Assembly: GCF_003002815.1 (NCBI RefSeq)
Contig: NZ_PVTF01000002.1
Coordinates: 806,001 to 870,000 of the forward strand
Direction: 5' to 3'
Length of the DNA: 64,000 nucleotides
From: Umezawaea tangerina
GTDB lineage: Bacteria; Actinomycetota; Actinomycetes; Mycobacteriales; Pseudonocardiaceae
Shown here: piece by piece, positions 56,553 to 64,000 of the stretch
How the letters are laid out: each line of letters opens with the position of its first letter
Position numbering within the stretch: the first letter of the stretch is position 1
The notes under the pieces: generated by a model
Databases searched by the model: none
What the model saw: only the letters and a program-made list of their open reading frames with translations
Told to the model about the DNA's origin: nothing
Made by a program: the position numbers and the translations under genes

Positions 56553-59552
56553 TCAGCCGAGCTGGCGCAGGAGCTGCTCGACCTCCTTGTCGGACATGCC
56601 GTCGAGTTGGCCGCGCAGCGCGGTGGCCTTGTCCGCCGGGCCGCGCGCCCGGTCGTCCTCCAGCGCCGCCACGGCTTCCGCGAGTCCGGCCGCGGTGGGC
56701 CTGCGGAAGAAGTCGCGCACCGGGACGAGCACGCCGAGCTGGTCGCGCACCCGGCCGATGACCCTGGCGGCGAGCATCGAGTGGCCGCCGAGCGCGAAGA
56801 AGTCGGCGTGGACGCCGAACTCCTGCACCGGCAGCGTGTCCTTGAAGATCGCGACGACGACGCGCTCCACCCGGTTGCGGGGCGGGGTGGCGTCGACCGC
56901 GCCGAGCAGCGACTGCCCGCGCAACGCCGCCAGCGCCACCAGCGCGGGCCGGTCGACGGTGCCGTCGGCCAGTCGCGGGAGCTCGGGCACGACGCCGAAC
57001 GCCTCGGGCACCTCGTGGGCCGGGAGCACCGCGAGGGCGCGGGCGCGCACGGTGGCGGCGAACTCGTCGTGCTCGCGCGGCGATCCCGCGGCGAGGGCGC
57101 CGTCGAGCACGAGCCAGCCGACGAGCCGGGTGGCTCCACCGACCTCTCCGGCCACGACGGCGGCCGACCGGACGCCCTCCACGTCGGTGAGCGCGGCCTC
57201 GATCCGGCTGGGCACCACGAGGTGGTCGCCCGCGACCAGGCGTTCGTCGGTGTAGCCCACGAACTCCAGGTCGCCGCGCCGGGTGTAGCGGTAGCGCTCG
57301 CCGGTGCGGGTGGCCGCGACCGCCGGGCCCGCCAGGTGCAGCTCGCCGACCGTGCCGACGGGGACCGGGGCGCCGGTGTCGTCGAGCAGCAGCCGGGTGG
57401 TGTTGGCCGGCGGGGAGCTGTCCGGCCCGAGCCCGACCGGGACGGCCGCGCACGGGGTGTCGCGGCCCACCAGGACGGGGCGGCCGGTACGGCCGAGCAT
57501 CGCCACGAGGTCGTCGGCGACGACCGCGCCGCGGCAGACGAGCCGGGAGCCCGCCGGGGCCGTCCAGCCCTCGGTGAGCGCCTTCCGCCACGTCGCCGGG
57601 TCCGCCACCACGACCGCGCCCTCGGGGGCGTCGCCGATCACCAGGCTCCGCGCGGAGGTCAGCGCCAGCAGCACGTCCACCGGGTCCGGGCGGGTGCCTG
57701 CCGGCAGCGCGACGTCGTCGTCGGGGGTGATCCCCAGCCGGTCGGCCACCGCCGTGACCGCGGCGACCAGTGCGCGGTGGGAGAACACGACGGAGGTCCG
57801 CCACGCCGGGTCGTCCGGGCCGGGGGTCGTGGCGTCGGCGGGGTCGAACCTCGGCCCGGTGGTGATCACCCAGCCGTCGCCGCGGGGTTTCACGAAGGCG
57901 CCGTCACGGGTGTGGCGCTCGCCGTAGGACAGCACGGACCCGACCTGGAACACCGCCAGCGCGACCACCGCGAGCGCCGCGGAGGCGACCGGCGGCGTGG
58001 ACACGACGACACCGGGCCCGCCGATGCCCTCCTCGCGCAGGAGGTCGGCCAGGTCGGCGGCGCGGGCGCGGAGCCCGGCGGCGGACAGCTCGGCCTCGCC
58101 GTCCCGCACCACCACGTCGCCGAGCAGGTCGAGGACCGTGCCGTCGGGAACCGTCCTCTGTGGACCTGCGGACCAGCTGTCGACGAGCGCGCGCTCGGCG
58201 TCGTCCACCTTGGGCAGCGTGGCGGAGGCGGTGTCGGGGTCGCGGCCCGCCTCGGCGAGCACCCGGCGGTAGAGGTCGAGCACCGCCCGCGCGGTCGCCG
58301 TGTCGTAGAGGTCGCGGTCGTGGTCGAGGCGCAGGCACAGGCCGTCGCCGTGCGGCAGGACCGTCAGCCACAGCTCGAACTTCGCCGACGTGGTGACCAG
58401 CTCGACCGGCGTCATGGTCAGCTCGGGCAGCTCCACGGCGAAGTCCGTCTTGTCCTGCAAGGAGAACATCACGTCGAACAGCGGGTTGCGGTCCAGCGCG
58501 CGGGGCTGGCGCATCTCCTCCACGAGCCGGTCGAACGGCATCCGCTGGTGGGCGAACGCCTCCAGGCAGGTGTGCCGGACCGCGGCCACGGCCTCGCCGA
58601 ACCCCTCGGCCAGCGGCAGCCGGGTGCGCAGCACGAGCGTGTTGGCGAAGAAGCCGATCAGCTCCTCGGCGTCCGGGTGGTGCCTGCCCGCGACGGGCGT
58701 GCCCACGGCGACGTCGTCCTGGCCGGTGATCCGGGCCAGCACGACCTTGAAAGCCGCCAGCAGCACCATGAACCGGGTCGCGGAGCGGTCCGCGGCCAGG
58801 GCGTCGAGCCGGGCCACCTCGGCGGCGTCGAGCGTCAGCTCCAGGCGTCCGCCCGCCATCCGGCGCGCACTCCCCCGCGGGCGGTCGACGGGCAGGGCGA
58901 GCGGCGTGACACCGGAGAGCGCGCCGCGCCAGTGCGCCACGAGGTCGCGCATCGGCTCGCCGGTCAGCGACTCCTCCTGCCAGGCCACGTAGTCCGCGTA
59001 CTGGATCGACAGTTCCGGCCGCGCCGCGGTGCCGCCGTCGACCAGGCGGTGGTAGGCGTGGGCGAGGTCGCGGTAGAAGATCTCGGTGGACCAGCCGTCG
59101 CAGGCGACGTGGTGGATGACCACGACCAGCGTGTGCAGGTCGCGGGACTCGCGGACCAGCACGACGCGCAGCAGCGGCGGCTCGTCGAGGGTGAACGGGA
59201 TGGCGGCCTGCTCGCGGGCGTGGGCCTGCACGTCGCCCTCCACCACCGGCAGCGACACCAGCGTGTGCGGCACGACGACCTGGCGCGGCTCGCCGTCGAC
59301 CAGGCCGATGCCGGTGCGCAGGCTCTCGTGCCGCGCCACGACCTCGTTGAGCGCGCGTTGCAGCAGCACGGCGTCCAGCCGCCCGGTCAGCCGGACCGCG
59401 CTGACCACGTTGTAGGCGGCGTTGCTCGCCGCGTCGAGCTGGCACAGGAACCACAGCTGCCGCTGGGCGGGCGCGGCGGGCAGGACGAAGAAGCCGCTGT
59501 AGTCGCGGGCGGGCCCACTGCTCACGCCGCCGACGTAGGACGAGCTGCTCAT
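56553..59552 (-). CDS. NRPS module C-A*-PCP with an inactivated adenylation domain
   Basis: 999 residues; the ATG at 59552 overlaps the thioesterase stop. C domain 15-450 is active-looking with VIHHVACDGWSTEIFYR near 149. The region 460-885 keeps the size and outline of an A domain (FSHRALVAAVTAV, VGELHLAGPAVAAT, YTRRGDLEFVGYTDE) but has lost the ATP loop TSGSTG, the YGPTE motif and the catalytic Lys (LADGTVDRPAL). It cannot be expected to adenylate. PCP 895-970 has FFALGGHSMLAARV with Ser near 924. The carrier must be charged by another A domain, most simply the carrier-less A protein at 48201-50726. The C-terminal 20 residues (GMSDKEVEQLLRQLG) look like a docking helix. Confidence 0.9.
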   Translation of the reverse strand: MSSSSYVGGVSSGPARDYSGFFVLPAAPAQRQLWFLCQLDAASNAAYNVVSAVRLTGRLDAVLLQRALNEVVARHESLRTGIGLVDGEPRQVVVPHTLVSLPVVEGDVQAHAREQAAIPFTLDEPPLLRVVLVRESRDLHTLVVVIHHVACDGWSTEIFYRDLAHAYHRLVDGGTAARPELSIQYADYVAWQEESLTGEPMRDLVAHWRGALSGVTPLALPVDRPRGSARRMAGGRLELTLDAAEVARLDALAADRSATRFMVLLAAFKVVLARITGQDDVAVGTPVAGRHHPDAEELIGFFANTLVLRTRLPLAEGFGEAVAAVRHTCLEAFAHQRMPFDRLVEEMRQPRALDRNPLFDVMFSLQDKTDFAVELPELTMTPVELVTTSAKFELWLTVLPHGDGLCLRLDHDRDLYDTATARAVLDLYRRVLAEAGRDPDTASATLPKVDDAERALVDSWSAGPQRTVPDGTVLDLLGDVVVRDGEAELSAAGLRARAADLADLLREEGIGGPGVVVSTPPVASAALAVVALAVFQVGSVLSYGERHTRDGAFVKPRGDGWVITTGPRFDPADATTPGPDDPAWRTSVVFSHRALVAAVTAVADRLGITPDDDVALPAGTRPDPVDVLLALTSARSLVIGDAPEGAVVVADPATWRKALTEGWTAPAGSRLVCRGAVVADDLVAMLGRTGRPVLVGRDTPCAAVPVGLGPDSSPPANTTRLLLDDTGAPVPVGTVGELHLAGPAVAATRTGERYRYTRRGDLEFVGYTDERLVAGDHLVVPSRIEAALTDVEGVRSAAVVAGEVGGATRLVGWLVLDGALAAGSPREHDEFAATVRARALAVLPAHEVPEAFGVVPELPRLADGTVDRPALVALAALRGQSLLGAVDATPPRNRVERVVVAIFKDTLPVQEFGVHADFFALGGHSMLAARVIGRVRDQLGVLVPVRDFFRRPTAAGLAEAVAALEDDRARGPADKATALRGQLDGMSDKEVEQLLRQLG

Positions 59553-60304
59553 CGGCCTGCCCCTTCCTTGACGAGGTCGGCCTCGATCAGCGAGACGACC
59601 AGCCGTTCGTGCCGCTGGACGAAGAAGTGGTCGCCGTCGAGGTCGGTGACGGCGCAGCCCGCGGAGGTCAGCTCGGCCCAGCCGCCGCTGCCCTCAACGC
59701 TGACCTGCACGTCGTCGCGGCCGCGCAGGACGTGCAGCGGCACCGGCAGCGGGGGCTGCGGCCGGTGGGTGTAGTCCTCGACCACGGCGAGGTCCGCGCG
59801 GATGGTCGGCAGCATCAGGTCGATCAGGGCCGGGTACTCCAGCACCTCGGGGTCCAGGCCGTTCACGCCGACCAGCCAGGCCACCAGCTCGTCGCGCGGC
59901 AGGTCGTGGGCCCGGTCGAGGTCGAGCCGCTGCGGCGCGTCCATGCCCGCGACGAACAGGCCGACGGGCAGCGGCAGACCGGCCGCGCGCAGGGCGCGGG
60001 TGAGCTCGTAGGCCACCAGGGCGCCCATGCTGTGCCCGTAGAAGGCGTAGGGCCGGTCGGTGAGCCGGGCCAGCGCGGTCACCAGCACCGCCACCAGCTC
60101 GTCGAGGTCGGCGATGGCCGGTTCGCGGAGCCGGGACTCCCGACCGGGGAGGCGGACCGCGGACACCCGCAGCGCGTCGGTGTGCCGCTGCCAACCCTGG
60201 AAGACCGACGTGCCGCCCCCGGCGTGGGGGAAGCACACCAGCTCGCACGTCGGCTCGGCCACGTCGGCGAAGGACGTCAACCAACGGGTTCCCATGTCGG
60301 CCAC
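59549..60304 (-). CDS. Type II thioesterase
   Basis: 251 residues from the GTG at 60304, chosen for a GGAGG ribosome site 5 bases upstream; a longer frame has no ribosome site. Alpha/beta hydrolase with LVCFPHAGGGTSVFQGW near 25, nucleophile elbow AFYGHSMGALVAYEL near 90 and a late Asp/His region (LRGRDDVQVSVEG, DLDGDHFFVQRH) giving a full Ser-Asp-His set. Type II enzymes clear misacylated carriers in NRPS/PKS lines. It is the first leftward gene, divergent from the acyl-AMP ligase. Product release is assigned to the reductase, so this enzyme is editing, not terminating. Confidence 0.93.
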   Translation of the reverse strand: MADMGTRWLTSFADVAEPTCELVCFPHAGGGTSVFQGWQRHTDALRVSAVRLPGRESRLREPAIADLDELVAVLVTALARLTDRPYAFYGHSMGALVAYELTRALRAAGLPLPVGLFVAGMDAPQRLDLDRAHDLPRDELVAWLVGVNGLDPEVLEYPALIDLMLPTIRADLAVVEDYTHRPQPPLPVPLHVLRGRDDVQVSVEGSGGWAELTSAGCAVTDLDGDHFFVQRHERLVVSLIEADLVKEGAGR

Positions 60305-60481
60305 ACTCACCTCCGAATTGATTCCTGCTGCGAGCACAGACAAATGGTTACCAGCCACCCCTCGGGGGGCGTCAAGACATGCAGAGAAAGGTGAGAGGAC
60401 GCCGGTAGGTGCGTGAGAACAAGGCGAGAGGGGGTGTCTTTACATTTGCCGGAGCGGTCCCGGAGAAATGGAGTCCCGCCG
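60305..60481. promoter_or_regulatory. Divergent promoter region of the NRPS locus
   Basis: The 177-bp gap between the leftward thioesterase/NRPS genes and the rightward ligase/NRPS genes contains AT-richer steps (GAGCACAGACAAATGGTTACC near 60335-60355, and TCTTTACATTTGCC near 60437). It should drive both arms of the cluster. No exact SARP repeat is visible by eye. Confidence 0.45.
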
Positions 60482-62407
60482 ATGCCACGACGCACGCTGG
60501 CGCATGTCCTGCTCGACCACGTGGCGGCCGACGGCGACCGCCTCGCCTTCGAGTACCTGCACGACGACGGCAGGCTCGACACGCTGACCTACCGCGAGCT
60601 GCTGGACCGCGCCACCCGCGTCGCGCGGCGGCTGCGGGAGGAGTCCGGTGGCGGTCCGGCGCTGCTGCTGTACCCGCCGGGACTCGACTTCGTCGTCGCG
60701 GTCTACGGCTGCTTCCTGGCGGGCGTACCGGCCGTTCCGACGTATCCGCCGCTGTTCGGGGCGGCCGACCGGATCAAGCAGCGGTTCGAGCGGGTGCTGG
60801 TCGACTCGCGGGCGACCGCTCTGCTCGCCGACCCGTTCGTGCTCGCGATGCTCACCTCGTCCGGTGCGCCCGAGGCGCTGCCGCCGGTCGTCACCGTCGA
60901 CCAGGACACCCCGTCGGAGGGCACCTGGGACGCGCTGCCGGAGCCCGAGGACGTGGCGCTCGTGCAGTACACGTCGGGCAGCACGAACCAGCCCAAGGGG
61001 GTCGTGCTCGACCACCGGAATCTGATCGCGAATATCGAGGCGATCAGCGCGGTGTTCAAGCTCGACGAGGGCACGCGCGCGATCTCCTGGCTTCCCCCGT
61101 ACCACGACATGGGATTGATCGGATTCATTCTCACGCCTGTGCACGGCGGTTTTCCGGTGCGGTTGATGTCGCCGATCCATTTCCTCAAGAATCCGTTGGA
61201 GTGGATCCGCCAGATCGGCGAGCTGGGCGTCACGCACACCGGTGCGCCGAACTTCGGCTACGACCTGTGCGTGCGCCGGGCGGCGGGCAAGGACCTCTCC
61301 GGGGTCGACCTGAGCGGCTGGCGGCTCGCGTTCAACGGGGCCGAGCCCATCCGGGCCCGCACGCTCGCCGCGTTCGCCGACCGGTTCGCGGGCAACGGGT
61401 TCAGCCCCGAGGCGTTCCTGCCGTGCTACGGGCTCGCCGAGGCGACCCTGATCGTCACCGGCGGGCACTGGACGGGCGACGACGTGGACGCCGACGGCCG
61501 GGTGGACTGCGGCCCGGTGATCGCCGGGCACGACCTCGTGGTCGCCGACCCGGAGTCGGGCACGCCGGTGGACGGCGTCGAGGGCGAGATCTGGGTCAGC
61601 GGCCCGAGCGTGAGCCGCGGCTACCTCAACGACACCGGGCAGCCGGAGGGCGAGCTGGTCGGGTACGTCGACGGCAGGCGGTACCTGCGCACCGGCGACC
61701 TCGGCTACCTGCGCGACGGGCACCTGTTCGTCACCGGCCGCCGCAAGGACGTGCTGATCCAGCACGGCGTGAACCACCACGCCCACGACCTCGAGGCCGC
61801 GGCGGTGCTGGACAACCCGGTGCTGCGGCCCACGGCGGCGGCGTTCACCGTCGACGACGACCAGGAGCTGGTGCTGGCCGTGGAGCTGGCCAAGCGCGAC
61901 GTCGCCGACCTCGACGAGCTCGCCGTGGACGTCCGGGCCAGGGTGCTGGCCGCCACCGGCGCGCGGGTCGACACCGTCGTGCTGTGCCCGCCGGGCGCGA
62001 TCCCGCGCACCACCAGCGGCAAGATCCAGCGGGCGCTGACCCGCACCCGTCACCTGGCCGGGGAGCTGACCGGGACGACCGTGTCGACCGTGGCCCGCGT
62101 ACCGGAGACCGACCTCCGCGAGCCGGTCGAGCTGTTCCTGGCCGAGGTGTTCGCCGCCGTGTGCGACGTGGACGACTGCGCGCCGACCCAGACGTTGAGC
62201 GGCATCGGCGGCGACTCGATCCGCGGCGCGGAGATCGCGGCGATCACCGAGGACGCGCTCGACCTGCCGGTGTCCATCGGCGACGTGCTCCAAGCGCAGT
62301 CACCGCGCGAGCTGGCCGGGCGACTGCTGGCGCGCTGGGCCGAGGACGGCGTGACCGGCACCGAGGTCGTCGACCGGATCGGCGCGCTGGCCACCGCACA
62401 AGCCTGA
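60482..62407 (+). CDS. Fatty acyl-AMP ligase fused to an acyl carrier domain
   Basis: 641 residues from the ATG at 60482 with GGAG 8 bases upstream. FAAL features: LVQYTSGSTNQPKGVVLDHR near 165, WLPPYHDMGLIGFILTPV near 200, PCYGLAEATLIVTGGHW near 325, RTGDLGYLRDGHLFVTGRRK near 405 and TTSGKIQRALTR near 510. The carrier domain occupies 540-620 with GIGGDSIRGAEI and its pantetheine Ser near 577. FAALs make acyl-AMP and pass the fatty acid to a carrier without CoA, so this protein should start the peptide with an N-fatty-acyl cap. It is followed 20 bp later by an NRPS that would accept the chain. Confidence 0.93.
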   Translation: MPRRTLAHVLLDHVAADGDRLAFEYLHDDGRLDTLTYRELLDRATRVARRLREESGGGPALLLYPPGLDFVVAVYGCFLAGVPAVPTYPPLFGAADRIKQRFERVLVDSRATALLADPFVLAMLTSSGAPEALPPVVTVDQDTPSEGTWDALPEPEDVALVQYTSGSTNQPKGVVLDHRNLIANIEAISAVFKLDEGTRAISWLPPYHDMGLIGFILTPVHGGFPVRLMSPIHFLKNPLEWIRQIGELGVTHTGAPNFGYDLCVRRAAGKDLSGVDLSGWRLAFNGAEPIRARTLAAFADRFAGNGFSPEAFLPCYGLAEATLIVTGGHWTGDDVDADGRVDCGPVIAGHDLVVADPESGTPVDGVEGEIWVSGPSVSRGYLNDTGQPEGELVGYVDGRRYLRTGDLGYLRDGHLFVTGRRKDVLIQHGVNHHAHDLEAAAVLDNPVLRPTAAAFTVDDDQELVLAVELAKRDVADLDELAVDVRARVLAATGARVDTVVLCPPGAIPRTTSGKIQRALTRTRHLAGELTGTTVSTVARVPETDLREPVELFLAEVFAAVCDVDDCAPTQTLSGIGGDSIRGAEIAAITEDALDLPVSIGDVLQAQSPRELAGRLLARWAEDGVTGTEVVDRIGALATAQA

Positions 62408-62427
62408 TCTCACCGGAGGAGCTTCTC

Positions 62428-64000
62428 GTGGAATTCCCGGCTGCCCTGGGGCGCGATCTCGTCAAGCGGTGGCGCACCCGCGCGGCACCGGCGCCCGCGT
62501 CGGGCGACACCCCGACGCAGGCGGGCCTGCGGCTGTTCGAACAGGTCCACCCCGGCACGGCGGTCAACGTGCTGTCGTTCGCGGCGTCCGTGCCGGGCGC
62601 GCTGGACCTCGACCGGCTGCGGTCGGCGCTGGCCGAGGTGGTCGCCCGGCATCCGGTGCTGGGCAAGGGTTCCCCGCTCGACGTCCTCGCCGCGGAGGAC
62701 CGGACGGCGGCGCTGGCCGCGGGCAGGGCGCGCGCGGGCGAGCCGATGGACCTGGCGACGGGACCGCTGTGGCGGGTCGCGGTGTGGTCGACGGCGGACG
62801 AGACGGTGCTCCAGGTCGTGGCGCACCACCTGGTGTGCGACGGCTGGTCGTTGGGCGTGTTCCTGGCCGAGCTGTCCACCGCCTACTCCGGCGGCGAGCT
62901 GCCACCCGCCGAACCGATGCCCGCGACCTCGACGGTCGTGACGGAGCAGGACCTGGCGTACTGGCGGGCGCGGCTGGCCGACGTGCCGCCGTCCGCGCTG
63001 CCGACCGACCGGCCCCGTCCCGCGCGGCCGCGGTTCCGGTCGGACGACGTCCCCGTGGCGCTGGACCCCGCGGTCGTCCGGCGGGTGCGGGAGCTGGCCG
63101 CGGCCGAGGGCGTCACGCCGTTCATGGTGCTGCTGAGCGCCCTGCACCTGGTGGTGGCGAAGGTGTCCGGGCAGACGGACGTCGCGATCGGGTCGCCGTC
63201 CACGACCCGCGAGCGGCAGCGGGCACCGCGGGCGATCGGGCCGCTGGTGAACATGCTGGTGCTGCGCACCGACAGCGCGGGGACGCGGACCGGGCGCGAC
63301 CTCGTGCGGGCCGTGCGGGACACCTGCCTCGGCGCCTACGGTCGCGGTCACGTGCCGCTGGAGGCCGTGGGCGGTGCGGCGTTCCGGGTGATGTGCGTGC
63401 TCCAGGACGGGCTGCCGGAGTTCCGGATGGACGCCCTGCCGGTGCGGCCGCTGCTGATGGCCCCGGCCGCGATCCAGCACGACGTCGAGCTGTACCTGTG
63501 GCTCACCCCCGAGGGGCTGACCGGGTTCCTCGGCTACGACACCGACCTGTTCGACGCCTCCACCGCGCGGCTGCTGGCCGACCGGTTCGGCGTGGCGCTG
63601 ACGGCACTGCTCGACGACCCGGACGTCGACCTCGCCGAACTGGACGTGCGCACGCCGTCCGAGCGCGAACTGGTGGCCGCGCTGGACACCGGGCACCCGG
63701 CCGAGGTGCCGACGCGGTGCGTGCACGAGCTGGTCGAGGCCCAGGTCGACCGCACCCCGGACGCCGTGGCGTTGCGCGCGACCGACACGACCCTGACCTA
63801 CCGCGAGCTGGACGCGGCGGCGAACCGCCTGGCGCACCACCTGATCGCCCTCGGTGTGCGACCCGGTGACCTGGTGGGCGTGTGCCTGCCCCGCACCAGC
63901 CGTCTGGTGGTCTCGATCCTCGGGGTGCTCAAGGCCGGTGCGGCGTACGTGCCCATCGACCCCGCCTACCCCGCCGACCGCGTGCGGTTCATCGTCGAGG
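62428..64000 (+). CDS. NRPS, condensation + adenylation domains, cut by the window edge
   Basis: Starts at the GTG at 62428 with a GGAGGAGC ribosome site; the frame is open to the end of the window, about 524 residues seen. The C domain covers 30-420. Its catalytic motif is AHHLVCDGWSLGVFLAEL near 132 and GSPSTTRERQRAPRAIGPL near 253 is also typical, though the domain is somewhat short. The A domain begins near 435 (VHELVEAQVDRTPDAVALR, LTYRELDAAANRLAHHL, GVLKAGAAYVPIDPAYPADR). As the first module after the fatty acyl ligase its C domain should join the acyl chain to the first amino acid. Specificity lies beyond the edge. Confidence 0.93.
   Translation, partial: MEFPAALGRDLVKRWRTRAAPAPASGDTPTQAGLRLFEQVHPGTAVNVLSFAASVPGALDLDRLRSALAEVVARHPVLGKGSPLDVLAAEDRTAALAAGRARAGEPMDLATGPLWRVAVWSTADETVLQVVAHHLVCDGWSLGVFLAELSTAYSGGELPPAEPMPATSTVVTEQDLAYWRARLADVPPSALPTDRPRPARPRFRSDDVPVALDPAVVRRVRELAAAEGVTPFMVLLSALHLVVAKVSGQTDVAIGSPSTTRERQRAPRAIGPLVNMLVLRTDSAGTRTGRDLVRAVRDTCLGAYGRGHVPLEAVGGAAFRVMCVLQDGLPEFRMDALPVRPLLMAPAAIQHDVELYLWLTPEGLTGFLGYDTDLFDASTARLLADRFGVALTALLDDPDVDLAELDVRTPSERELVAALDTGHPAEVPTRCVHELVEAQVDRTPDAVALRATDTTLTYRELDAAANRLAHHLIALGVRPGDLVGVCLPRTSRLVVSILGVLKAGAAYVPIDPAYPADRVRFIVE

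Noticed and set aside
51823-57255. An open frame of 1810 codons on the + strand
   Set aside because: It is antisense to three NRPS-locus genes with clear domains. It is Arg/Gly/Val/His-rich, typical of shadow frames in high-GC DNA.
50796-62407. An isonitrile lipopeptide cluster (dioxygenase, acyl-AMP ligase, NRPS with reductase)
   Set aside because: The dioxygenase is VioC-like, not ScoE-like, and the characteristic ScoD-type thioesterase and small stand-alone ACP are missing.

Overview
The window is very GC-rich DNA from an actinomycete. Heavy use of GTG starts, 4-nt stop/start overlaps, SARP regulators, secreted hydrolases and an XRE/ImmA-like/membrane-protein trio suggest a Pseudonocardiales genus such as Saccharothrix, Lentzea or Actinosynnema. 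The genus is inference. No rRNA, tRNA, CRISPR array or intact insertion sequence was seen.

Left part, about 1-15 kb: mostly single genes and small operons. These are the end of a PhoD-like phosphatase, an I36-type metalloprotease inhibitor, a regulator/peptidase/membrane-protein operon, a thermolysin-type (M4) secreted protease, a sugar isomerase/oxidoreductase pair behind a CebR-like operator, a PucR-like regulator, a serine hydrolase, an MDR dehydrogenase, an isochorismatase-like hydrolase and an MFS transporter. A 169-bp palindromic element ends the membrane-protein gene.

15-22 kb: a tightly overlapping leftward operon (FOXRED2-like flavoprotein, FMN alpha-hydroxy-acid oxidase, cytochrome P450, cation/proton antiporter) faces a rightward stand-alone adenylate-forming enzyme. 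It looks like a small uncharacterised biosynthetic unit. A decayed xanthine-dehydrogenase remnant follows.

23-33.4 kb: a candidate RiPP locus. A 52-aa precursor-like gene is coupled to a fused E1-like/YcaO cyclodehydratase and followed by a protein resembling only the N-terminal part of SagB dehydrogenases. Around it are two copies of a SARP / DesK-type sensor kinase / NarL-type response regulator module. In the first copy the kinase is a head-to-tail duplication inside one polypeptide.

33.6-64 kb: a large nonribosomal peptide locus that runs off the right edge. It has a chorismate mutase, a SARP-NB-ARC activator and an EamA exporter. A complete LysW amino-group-carrier set (lysW, lysX, lysZ, lysY, lysK) lies with a split transketolase and a DegT aminotransferase, the set known from diamino-dihydroxyheptanoic acid (DADH) biosynthesis in the vazabitide pathway. 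A PapC/TyrA-like dehydrogenase, a ThDP decarboxylase and an NRPS-type methyltransferase-like protein follow. The assembly line has a stand-alone adenylation protein, a VioC-like dioxygenase, a C-A-PCP-reductase terminal module, an MbtH protein, a module whose A domain is dead, a type II thioesterase, a fatty-acyl-AMP ligase with ACP, and the start of a C-A module. Together these predict a fatty-acylated peptide released reductively as an aldehyde or alcohol, probably carrying an AmCP-derived amino acid and possibly an aromatic chorismate-derived unit.
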